Shown: positions 45,266-55,000 of the stretch, one piece after another | Numbering within the stretch: position 1 is the first letter of the stretch | Layout: the number at the start of each line of letters is the position of its first letter | Origin: Candidatus Chloroploca mongolica | GTDB taxonomy: Bacteria; Chloroflexota; Chloroflexia; Chloroflexales; Chloroflexaceae | Direction of reading: 5' to 3' | Length of the DNA stretch: 64,000 nt | Assembly (NCBI RefSeq): GCF_004762035.2 | Contig: NZ_SIJK02000016.1 | Span: forward strand, 52,387-116,386 | Notes under the pieces: model-generated | The model's database searches: none | What the model saw: only the letters and a program-made list of their open reading frames with translations | Told to the model about the DNA's origin: nothing | Program-made: the position numbers and the translations under genes

Positions 45266-46144
45266 ATGCGTCGCTCATCACCGCTTGAGTTCATCGTGGT
45301 CTTGCTGGCCCTCGGATTGTTGATCGCGCTCAGCATGTTTGTCGGCTTTCAGCTAGGTCAACGGACGGCGGGCGGAACGAACGTGATCACCCTGCAAGCT
45401 GCCCAGGCTTCGACAAGTGCGCCCGTGTCTGTCATACGCATGGAGGCACGCCAAGCACCAGCCGAACCAACGAATTCACCCGTACCCACGAGCACCCCTG
45501 CGCCCACGAGCACCCCCGCGCCCACCAGCACCCCCGCGCCCACCAGCACCCCCGCGCCTACCAGCACCCCTGCACCCACCAGCACCCCTGCACCCACCAG
45601 CACGCCGACCAGCATCCCGACCCCCATCCCACCGGAAGTCTTCACCGGGACAGGTTCGCGGGTCTTGGCGCTTACCGTGCCTATGATCTCACGCATCTAT
45701 CTCGGCCATGAAGGACGGAGCAACTTTGCCGTACTGGCCTATGACGAACAGGATGAGCGCGAACTGCTCGTGAATGAGATCGGATATTACGCAGGCCATC
45801 GCTATCTTCCGGCTGGTACCTACGATCTCGAGATCAATGCCGATGGGCCGTGGCTCATCCGGGTGACACCGCTCGCCTGGGACGAAGCGGCCCGGAATGC
45901 GCTTGAAGGGCAGGGCGATGACATCCGTGGTTGGTTCACGCCCGCCGTATCGCGACAAACCTATCACTTTACACACCAGGGTGGCAGCAACTTCGCCGTC
46001 TTTCTCCGCTGCGATACAGACGACGATCTGCTGGTCAATGCCATTGGCAACGTTGACAGTGAGCACATGGTCGTCTTTGGCCGGGCCTCGCGATGTTTTT
46101 GGGACATCACAGCCGATGGAGCCTGGACCATCACGCCGCGATGA
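45266..46144 (+). CDS. Membrane-anchored surface protein with Thr-Pro linker and duplicated beta domain
   Basis: 292 residues; start fixed by AAGGAGG 5 nt before ATG 45266. A transmembrane anchor (residues 10-30) is followed by a low-complexity linker of TSTPAP units (about 73-118) of the sort used to hold domains away from the cell surface. The rest consists of two related beta-rich repeats of about 75 residues, each with SNFAV, LLVNxIG and a W(D/L)I...ADGxW ending, resembling pre-peptidase C-terminal type domains. No catalytic site is seen. It is probably exported and surface-displayed. It is unrelated to the defence genes on either side. Confidence 0.75.
   Translation: MRRSSPLEFIVVLLALGLLIALSMFVGFQLGQRTAGGTNVITLQAAQASTSAPVSVIRMEARQAPAEPTNSPVPTSTPAPTSTPAPTSTPAPTSTPAPTSTPAPTSTPAPTSTPTSIPTPIPPEVFTGTGSRVLALTVPMISRIYLGHEGRSNFAVLAYDEQDERELLVNEIGYYAGHRYLPAGTYDLEINADGPWLIRVTPLAWDEAARNALEGQGDDIRGWFTPAVSRQTYHFTHQGGSNFAVFLRCDTDDDLLVNAIGNVDSEHMVVFGRASRCFWDITADGAWTITPR
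45485..45610 (+). repeat. Seven 18-bp tandem repeats encoding TSTPAP
   Basis: Units of CCCACSAGCACCCCYGCG type in phase with the coding frame, within the linker of the surface protein; prone to change in copy number. Confidence 0.85.
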
Positions 46145-46498
46145 AGCGGGCGACCCAGCGAGCCTGCGCTTGCGACGGACACCGTTTACCGCAGCGGGCG
46201 GACGAGGTCGGCCTATGACGGGTGAGGATCAGGTTCGTGTGACAGGATCCCGCCGAGCGCCCACCCACCGCGCCATCCATGCTGCGCTGTGGCTGAAATC
46301 GGCAACAAAAGCCCATGCCTGGCAGCGCAAGCAGCGGACTCGCGGGAGATGATGGACAAATCATGCGTTGTGCCTCCGTTAACGATCCAAATCCAGTAGG
46401 CTTTGTGCTTAATTGGTAATACACAACTGCTACTCTAGTTAGAGCACTGTTTTCACTACGTTCTTGATGTGTACCTCTCTGACGAGAAAGCCTAGATT
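46145..46498. other. Intergenic region without recognised features
   Basis: 354 bp between the surface protein and the giant sigma gene. The left half is GC-rich; the right half (46370-46498) is AT-richer and should hold the promoter of the sigma-helicase operon, but I see no convincing promoter or terminator. Confidence 0.4.
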
Positions 46499-49400
46499 AT
46501 GCCAACGGTGATGCAAACTCCTATCAGGACGCTGACTGCGCTTGAGCGTCAGTTTCGTTCACAGATCCAAACCGTTAGCTTGATCGGCGAGTTGCCACTC
46601 ACCCCAGAGTTACTCGACGAATTGGGCGCTGCGCTGGCTGGCCTGATCCAACGCTATGACGTTACCCAGGCCTCGCGGATCATCCGCACCCGCTACCCGC
46701 ACTGTCTGGCCGTGTTCCTGGTACTCCAGGGGGTCTTTCACTACGATCAGGGCAGCTACTGGCCCTCGGTTCACGAACGGCTCTTCGCAACAGGTACGCG
46801 ATCCGGGCCGCTTGAAGCTGAGTGGGGTCAGTTTTTTCTGGAATTTCTGGCCCAGCAGGGTCTGGCTAACTTTGCTACGCTGGAGCGTTCGCTCCGTTAC
46901 GTCACCCCGATTTTGCTTCACGGTGGCATTCCGCAGTACTGCCTCAATGACTACTTTCAATTGATCTTTGTCCGGTTTGATGATCTGCTGCACGAGGCAC
47001 GCGTACCGCTCGATGCTGCCACCCTCGAAACCTTGGCAGCGGTGGCAGCGCATTCGGCAACTGATCGCCCGGTCGCCCGGTTGATCCGCTATGGTGGCGA
47101 CTATGCCCGCGATCTGTTGGCGCGCACCCTTGCGTTGGCCCAGTTGACCAATGACCGGCAGCAGTTGCCCGATCCGATAGAGGTTGGCCTCCCGCAGCGC
47201 GTGCTTGATCAGTATGCTGTCTGGCACGCAACGCGTCGACAGCGCTCCGACAAGCGCGATCCTGCCTGGCGACCCCGGCGTCCCGAGCTCTGGTTTGACC
47301 CCTGGGGAGAAGGACTCTCCTTTGAACTGCCCGCCCAGCAATTGCCCCACGGTGAGCGTCCGCAATCAGCCTGGCAGATAGACTATCAGCAGCGGGTGGT
47401 ACGCTATCCGGTGGGGGCACGCTTTACGGCCTCGCGCTGGGAGACGAGTCCCGAGCGGGTGACGCTTCCACCTGAGCCGAAGGGCTACACGGTGCGCTTC
47501 ACCGACGGGCGTGAACTGGATTACACATGGTCATTCCCTGGCTTTGATCCACACCATCCGCTTCTGGCCTTTGAGCCGGAAAGTGGCACACTCTTGCGTA
47601 CCCCTGCTGGTCTCCCTGCGCGTGAGCTCTGGCTGCTCTGCGCGGTGGATGCCCCGCTTACAGTTGTAGGCGGGCGGCAGGTAGCCGCGTTGCCACTGCT
47701 TAGCGGACCCTGGCAGGGCTTCCGGGTGGAGCATTGGGATTTGCGGCAGGCTCGCTCACTCCAGGTGGGGACGCAACGGGTAGCAATTTTGCCCGGTGAG
47801 CAGACCCAGCGTCCATACCTCACCGGCCTCCCACCGCTTGACCTAGGTGAGGCCCATCCTGACCTTCCGCTCTCCGTTGGCGGGCTCTCGCATCTCAGCA
47901 TTCCGCGAACCTCTCGCCGTACGCTCAAGCAGGAACTCGCGGGTTGGCGTGTGAGCATCATGGCGGCAGGCCAGGCATGGTTTACTGCAGTACCGTTGGA
48001 TGAGGCCCCCGTGCAACCATTCGTTGGCGTGAACCCTGAACAGATCGTCATCAATCTGGGGGCACTGGTGCAAGCGCGAGGCTTCAATTTTGGTTTGCTC
48101 GAAATCAGTGTGCGTGGCCCACTCGGACGCGATAATCGGTTCAAGCTTGGTCTGGTGCCAGAACTCGCGGTGGAGGGCCATATGAATCTAGCCCCCTCTA
48201 GCAAAAGGGGCCTAAGCGCCGAGCGCCGGAGTACGCTGCGCACCAGTACCGAGTTGGATATAGCCTGTAGTGACCCATCGGTGCGTATCATCGCCGAGGC
48301 ACCCGGGGTCTTTACGCTGATCAGTTCTGAGGGCCGCACGATGCTCCCACTGATCCTCCAACGCATGGATATGGATCAGTTGATCCGTCTACCCTTGAAC
48401 CTCCCCACGCCCCAGTTGACCTGGACGCTCAACGATGGGGCTCATATCTGGCAGCAGGGTAGCCTCACCTGCCCGCTCGCCTGGATCGAGCAGACTGACG
48501 ATCCGCGCCTGATGCTCCAACTGACCCCGGCTATGGACATAGCCGATCTACCTCGTCCGCAACTCTGGTTGCACGACGAAACGGGGCACGCGTTGCAAAC
48601 GCTCGCAGCTCAGGGCAACGCGAGTCACGGCTGGAGTTTTCGTCTCCGCGATGCGTTGGATACCCTCCGCGCCTCGCGATCCGCTCATCTGACGGCCTCC
48701 GTTGTCCTGGAAGCGGCTACACCTATGCCATGGGCACCAACGGGGCGCGTGGTCTGCCCGGCTCTCCAGATTTCTCAGGCGCTCGATCTCGGCAAGATCG
48801 AGGCCACAGTGACCACCGACGCCAAAGAGTGGCATGTGCACGTCTGCTGGCAACGAGGCCGTCCCTTGCGCAACCGGGTGATGCGCCTCTGGCCGCTTTG
48901 GCAGCCCTGGGAGGCCCCGTTGACCCAGCGGATCCCTGATACGGCTGAGCACAACTACGCGTGGAGCATCGACCGTGACGATGTCCCACCGGGGCGTTAT
49001 CGGCTGCAACTTGCGATCGAGACAGGCTGGAGCATGAGCACACCGATCCGCCCCGGCCCCGAGGCGGATGCGACGCTTGACCTGATGTTGGGCAGTGGCG
49101 TGCCTACGCCGACGTCGGCCCGTAGCGCCCTCAGTGCGCTGCTTGGCGGGGCCGAAGGGCCAGATCTACGGGCCGCGCAGGGCATCCTTACGCACGAGGA
49201 ACTCCCCAAGGGCAGCGATCTGATCCAGACCCTCGCTATCTTGAGTGAAAACGAGGCTACCTATACAGCCCTGCTGGCAGGCACCTGGCCCGGACGCCTG
49301 ATCCTCCGCGAGGTGACGCGGCAACGGCAAGGTCTCTTGCCACTGGGGTACCTCGCGTGCCACGAGACACTCAATGAACCAAGCCGTGAACGGGTAGCGG

Positions 49401-50257
49401 CCCTGATCGTGGCCTGGCAACCCAGTCTAGTCCACCTGCTGCAAGCGCTTGAGCAGAGTGGCAGCATCACGCTTGACGCCTTGCAGCAGCAGACCGATAC
49501 GACTGAAGACGACCTGAAGCTGGTCGGACTGCTCCAGCAACTGGGTGTACAGATCATTGACGAACGCCTTATGCAAGCCGAAACAGGGCAGGTTCGCGAT
49601 CCCAACTGGCTCACGGCGCTCCCACATGGGCTCCTGCAAGACAGCGTGATGCTCTACTTGCGTGAGATCGGGCAATTCAAACTCCTGACCTATGCCGAGG
49701 AGCAAGCCCTGGCCCACAGGATCATCGCCGGGGTGGAAGCTGAGGAGCATATACGTGATGGGAATACGGATCTACGCACCCGGATTGAGTTACAACGCAC
49801 CATTGAGCTTGCCCACGAGGCTCGCAACTGCCTTGCGCTCAGCAACCTGCGGCTGGTTGTGAGTATTGCGCGGCGTTACCAAAACCGCGGTCTGGAGATC
49901 CTTGATCTGATTCAGGAGGGCAATCTTGGCCTCCTCCGAGCGATTGAAAAGTTCGATCCCCAGCTTGGCTACAAATTTTCGACCTACGCGACGTGGTGGG
50001 TCAAACAGGCGATTTCACGTGCGCTGGCCGACCAGAGTCGGCTTATTCGCTTGCCCGTTCACCTGGGCGACACCCTCAACCGCATCCAGATCGTTCGTCG
50101 CCAACTGACCCAATCCTTGGGGCGTGAGCCGACGGCTTCAGAATTAGCAAACTTCCTCAAGATCAGTGAAGATAAGCTGGGCAAACTACGCCGCATCATG
50201 CAACCGCCCGTCTCTTTGGCAATGCCGGTTGGTGAAGAGGACGGGAGTACGCTGGCC
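46499..50257 (+). pseudogene. Giant sigma-70 fusion protein, 5' part, interrupted by IS element
   Basis: 1253 codons up to the IS junction; joined to 51748-52026 they give one 1345-residue frame. Residues 1-1040 are a large region with no known enzyme motif. It includes YPHCLAVFLVLQGVFHYDQG near 61 and YVTPILLHGGIPQYCLNDYF near 134, motifs I associate with partners of DUF1998 helicases, perhaps DruH-like; the rest is beta-rich. From about residue 1047 a complete sigma-70 core follows: region 1.2 (DSVMLYLREIG), region 2 (LRLVVSIARRYQNRG, DLIQEGNLGLLRAIEKFD, YKFSTYATWWVKQAI) and region 3 (LGREPTASELANFL). The IS removes region 4. Without it the frame runs on through the IS antisense strand to 51649, an accident of GC content. 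It is probably inactive as a promoter-binding sigma in this state. Confidence 0.85.
50246..50257 (+). repeat. Left target-site duplication of the IS element
   Basis: AGTACGCTGGCC, identical to 51736-51747. Removing one copy plus the element restores an open sigma reading frame. Confidence 0.9.
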
Positions 50258-51735
50258 TATAGGCGCGAACTTACCGTGATGATACGACACGATTCCGCAT
50301 TAGGACGCCTCATGGCTGACATGCATACCGGGAAACGACGCCAACCACGTGCGGATCTGCGTTTCCTGCTGGATACGCTCGCGCGGACTATTGCAGAGGA
50401 AGCGGATCAGCCGGGGCAAGCATGCCCGCACGCGCTCACGGGTCCAGGTTCCCAGGACTTCTTGACGCATCAATTCCAGGCTCAATTGGCAGACCCGCCA
50501 ACTACTGACGGGCCATTGGCCATCGCCCGCCAGCGCCTCACGCAAGCTTGCGGCCAACCGTTCTTGCAGCACCCATGCGATCAAGAGCGCGCGCACGGTC
50601 GCTTCGGCCATGTCCCGTCGCTTGCAGCGCAGGGGGCGCACCCGCAGCAATTGCTTCAGCCGCTTAAACACCAGTTCCACTTGCCACCGGGCGCGATACA
50701 AGCGGGTGACGGCCTCGGCGGGCCATGCCTGTGCCTCCAAGGTCGTCAGCAACAGCAGCCATCCCGCCAACAGCTTGGTACTCGCCGCGGGCGTGCGCTT
50801 GCGGCCCTTGGCCCGCCGCTCCTTCTGCTTCTGAGCGCGTTTCGCCGCCTCGGGGGGCAGCGGTGCGGCGACTACCCGCACCGCAATGCGTTCGCCATTG
50901 ACCCGCACCCACCCCTCCCAGGTGCGGGTCGCCGGACCGGGGGTGCGCAACCAGGCGATGGCGTCCCACGGCATGCCGGCATCATCTTCCAACGGGCAGG
51001 TACGGGGATGAAAGCGCAACACCCCATCGGCCTTCGCCGCATGCAGCAGGTTGATGCTCCGCCGATAGCCGTAGCCGCTATCGGCCACGATGATGTCGCC
51101 CTCAGCCAAGACGAAGTGGCCCAAATGTTCGCCCTGGGAGCGATCGGTCACCACGACACTGCCCAATTGACCGGCCGTGAAGTCATACTCCCAATGGACG
51201 CGCCAGGCATCGCCGCGCCCACCAACCTCACCCAAGCGGGTGGCATCAATGAGGCGCACGCGGCGTGTGGTCGGCAGAGGCTGCACCGGGCTGACCATCA
51301 GCAACGCACTGAGCAGCCAGTCCAGCCACACGGAACTGCGGGCCATGCGTTTGCGCCACGCCGCTTCGGACATGTCCGCCACGTCGCTCAAGACCCCCCA
51401 CGTGCCCAGGGCGCGTACCGAGTAGTCGCTGAGCGCCATCACCAGCAAGGCGCGCAAGAGGTGCAGCGCCGACGGGAGGCAGCGGGCCCGCACAAAGGCC
51501 TTGAGCGTGCGGGCCTGCGCCGACAGTTCGGCGGGCAACTGAGGCACGATTTCCTGCGCCCACGCGTCATCCGTGATGGCGGGCAGTTGTGCGGAAGGCG
51601 TAGTCGCGGTATCCTGGGAACGAACCGACATAGGGAACCTCCTGGGTAGGGTGGTTATGTTGATACCTACCATAACAGAAAGTTTCCCGTGTCGGTTTGC
51701 TCATTTGTTCGATTTCAGCTTAAGTTCGCGCTTAT
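50258..51735 (-). mobile_element. IS4-family insertion sequence
   Basis: About 1.48 kb. Terminal inverted repeats ATAGGCGCGAACTTA (50259-50273) and the complement of 51721-51735 match in 14 of 15 positions. It is flanked by a 12-bp target duplication, a length allowed in the IS4 family. One transposase gene fills the element on the minus strand. Ends and gene are intact and the duplication is perfect, so insertion looks recent. Confidence 0.92.
50300..51631 (-). CDS. IS4-family DDE transposase
   Basis: 443 residues from ATG 51631, chosen because AGGAGG lies 6 nt upstream; an in-frame ATG at 51673 is weaker. Catalytic residues are visible: first Asp in RLIDATRLG, second in DIIVADSGYGYRR, and the Glu in LYRARWQVELVFKRLKQLL, which fits the IS4 signature Y-(2)-R-(3)-E-(6)-K exactly. 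A basic insertion (about residues 265-300) separates the second Asp and the Glu. The gene is complete and should be able to move the element. Confidence 0.95.
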   Translation of the reverse strand: MSVRSQDTATTPSAQLPAITDDAWAQEIVPQLPAELSAQARTLKAFVRARCLPSALHLLRALLVMALSDYSVRALGTWGVLSDVADMSEAAWRKRMARSSVWLDWLLSALLMVSPVQPLPTTRRVRLIDATRLGEVGGRGDAWRVHWEYDFTAGQLGSVVVTDRSQGEHLGHFVLAEGDIIVADSGYGYRRSINLLHAAKADGVLRFHPRTCPLEDDAGMPWDAIAWLRTPGPATRTWEGWVRVNGERIAVRVVAAPLPPEAAKRAQKQKERRAKGRKRTPAASTKLLAGWLLLLTTLEAQAWPAEAVTRLYRARWQVELVFKRLKQLLRVRPLRCKRRDMAEATVRALLIAWVLQERLAASLREALAGDGQWPVSSWRVCQLSLELMRQEVLGTWTRERVRACLPRLIRFLCNSPRERIQQETQIRTWLASFPGMHVSHEAS

Positions 51736-51747
51736 AGTACGCTGGCC
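51736..51747 (+). repeat. Right target-site duplication of the IS element
   Basis: AGTACGCTGGCC, matching 50246-50257. Confidence 0.9.
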
Positions 51748-52026
51748 GACTTAATCCCGGATGGCAAGGCCTTCGAGGTCGATGATGCCGCTACGGGAAA
51801 GATGCTTCGCGACGAGCTTATCAAAGCCTTTGAGCATATCACGGAACGTGAGCGGGACGTCCTTGAGTTACGTTATGGCTTCAACGACGGACAAGTTCGA
51901 ACCCTTGAGGAGGTTGGCAAGGTCTTTGATGTCACTCGGGAGCGCATACGCCAGATCGAAGTCAAAGCGTTGCGAAAGCTCCGGCATCCGCACGCCGGCA
52001 AGGCACTCAGAAGCTATCTGGATTAA
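51748..52026 (+). pseudogene. 3' part of the interrupted giant sigma gene (region 4)
   Basis: 92 codons continuing exactly from codon 1253 of the 46499 gene once the IS and one target copy are removed. It encodes sigma region 4: HITERERDVLELRYGFNDGQ, then TLEEVGKVFDVTRERIRQIE and ALRKLRHP, i.e. the -35-binding helix-turn-helix. An ATG at 51802 could still start a 74-residue region-4 peptide, although its ribosome site is poor. It ends 18 bp before the helicase gene. Confidence 0.88.
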
Positions 52027-52044
52027 CAGAAAAAGGTAGGCGCC

Positions 52045-55000
52045 ATGCAACTGCTCCACCCGCTTCATACAACGGATCATCTTCGCGCAACGTACCTGCG
52101 CTATCTCAAGACGATCTATCCCTTTCGTGACCCGCAGTTGCGGTCGGCCTTTGCTCAGGCGCTTGATACACCAGAACGCCTGGTGAAAGGCCCCTTGATT
52201 GAAGCCGCACCGCCCTTCCAGCAGGGACGCACGCTGGAACAACTGGTTGCTGATGGGGTACTACACGCTGGGTTTGGTACGCTCTGCTCTCCTCCCGCCT
52301 TGCCCTGGGATCGTCCGCTCCATCTGCATCAGGAGCAAGCGGTGCTACATGCCGTGCAGCATGAACGCAACGTGATTGTGGCGACTGGCACCGGCTCCGG
52401 CAAAACAGAGAGCTTCCTCATCCCGATTCTCGATCACCTGTTGCGTGAGCAGGCCTCCGGGACGTTGGCCGAACCGGGGGTGCGGGCGTTACTGCTCTAC
52501 CCAATGAACGCGCTCGCCAACGACCAACTGAAACGCCTGCGGCGCATCCTGGCGAACTTTCCGGCGATCACCTTTGGGCGCTATACGGGAGAGACCGAGG
52601 AGCGGCGTGATCGGGCTGAAGATCGTTTCTACGATCAGTTTCCGGGTGAGACGCTGCACCCGAATGAACTCATTGACCGTGAGCATTTGCGGGAAAAGCC
52701 CCCGCACCTGTTGCTTACCAACTACGCGATGCTCGAGTATCTGCTGCTGCGGCCCGAGGACTGTTCATTCTTTGATGGCGCTACCGGGCAGCACTGGCGT
52801 TTCATCGTGCTCGACGAAGCGCATATCTACGATGGGGCCAATGGCATTGAAATTGCGATGCTGTTACGGCGGCTCAAGGAACGGGTGGTTGGGGGCGCTA
52901 CCGGCCACGTACGTTGCATAGCCACCAGTGCCACCCTGGGACGTGGGCGGCCCGACTTTCCAGCAGCGGTGCAGTACGCCGCGAATCTGTTTGGCGAGCC
53001 ATTTACCTGGGATCCTGATAAGCATGGGCACCAGGATGTGATCGAGGCCTCGCGGGTGCCAGTGAGCGAGCTTGGATCCATCTGGGGCGAGCCTGAGCCG
53101 AGTTGCTACGAGGCGCTTCGTCAGGCGGTTAATGCAGCTCAGGTTTGCACTGATCTGATCACGGCGCTCGATCAGCTTGAGCATGCGACGACAGGCTACC
53201 TAGCGCATACGCAGCAGCGGGAGGCCCGTCAGATGGCCCAGCAGCGTTGGCAGCAAGCGCTTGTCAACGAGCTTCCGTTAACGGTACCGCAGGGGCTGGC
53301 CCAGAGCATTGATGCCTGGTGCTATGCGATCCTGCGTGGTGATGGCCGCCTGCACCGCTTGCGTGAATTGCTCGCGCAACAACCGCTGCTGCTTGCTACA
53401 GCGGCGGAACAGCTCTTCCCTACCATACCTAGCGCGACGGAGATACTCGTTGCTTTGATCGATCTGGCGGTGCGGGCACGGCCTGATCCCGAGAGTCTGG
53501 CCCTTTTGCCAGCTCGCTACCACGTCTTTGCGCGTTCGCTCGAAGGTGCCTTTGCCTGTTTCAACCACCAGGAACATGCGGATGGCAAGCCACATATCTT
53601 GCTCAGTCGCCACGAAAGCTGTCCGGAGTGTGCCGCCCGCGTCGTTGAGTTGGCGAGTTGCTCCCGCTGTGGTGCGACCTACCTCGTGGGGCGCGAACAA
53701 CCTGGGCCAACAGGAGCGCGGACGTTTGATCAACTTACGGCGAGCGATGCCCTCTTCGAAGGCAACAAGGCCTATTTCTTGCTCAGTTCGGAGGCTGCGG
53801 ACGATGATGAAGATGAGCGTGCTGCGGTCGGTGATGATCTCGATGAGCAGCCCGGCGAGGTCGGGCACGTATGCGGTTGTCTGCGCTGCGGGACCCTGAC
53901 GGCGGGCACGCAACCCGGTTGCAGCTGCGGCTCCCAGGCGTTGCCCATCGCACTTAGCGAGGTACCGTTGAACGATGCCGGCGAACCCAAGGCATGCATC
54001 GAGTGTGGCGCACGCACGGGGAATACGCTCATCTACCGTTTCCTCACTGGACAAGATGCGCCCGTCAGCGTCCTCGCCACGGCGCTCTACCAGCACCTGC
54101 CCCCTGCCCGTGATGAACAAGCCCAGGCGTTGCCGGGTGAGGGGCGCAAGCTGCTCATCTTCTCGGATAGTCGCCAGGATGCCGCCTTCTTCGCCCCCTA
54201 CCTCGAACGCACCTACAGCCATGTGCTGCAACGACGCTTACTCTTGAAGACCCTGCAGGAGCATCGTGATGGCCCAGCCGGGCTCTTGCGCCTCCAGGAC
54301 GTGATCATCCCACTGCGCAAGCAGGCCGAAGCAGCTCAGGTCTTTCGCCAGCACCAGAGTAGCATCGAACGCCGTAGCATTGTCGCAACCTGGCTGCAGC
54401 AGGAGTTCATGGCCACCGACCGTCGTATGAGCCTCGAAGGGCTCGGCTTGCTCGCTATTCGTCTGGTGCAGCCCGCACAGTGGCGGGCACCTCAGGCGCT
54501 GTTAGAAGCACCCTGGAACCTCAGCAGCGATGAGAGTTGGATCCTGCTGGCCCTGCTGCTTGATACGCTCCGTCAGCAGGGCGTGCTCACCATTCACGAA
54601 GATGTTGACATCACGTCCGAGCATTTTGCCCCTCGCAACTATGAACTCGCTGTGCGCGGCCATGGCTCGAGCGGACGTCAACGCGTCCTGAGTTGGGTTC
54701 CTGTGCGTGGTCGTAACAAACGCCTCGACTTGCTTGATCGACTGCTCGGCCAGCTTCAACCAGCGATGGATACCGCCACCCGTGATGGAATCGCACGTGC
54801 GACTCTCAGCGGAATCTGGACGCACCTGACCGAGCCGCGCTCCTGCTGGCAAGCCCACCTTGTTGCCAAGCGCGACAAAGTTGCCGGGATCATCTACCAG
54901 TTGAGCCACGAATTTTGGGAGTATGTCCCAGCACCTGGAGCAAGCTTCGCCCGTTGCCCGACCTGTGGCAGTGTAACCGCCTTGAACCTCCGCGGTCTCT

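Noticed and set aside
51877..52242. Minus-strand frame across the sigma 3' end and helicase start
   Set aside because: Antisense to clear sigma region 4 and helicase N-terminus.
53278..54231. 317-codon minus-strand frame inside the helicase gene
   Set aside because: Antisense shadow; the plus strand carries clear helicase and Cys-cluster motifs throughout.
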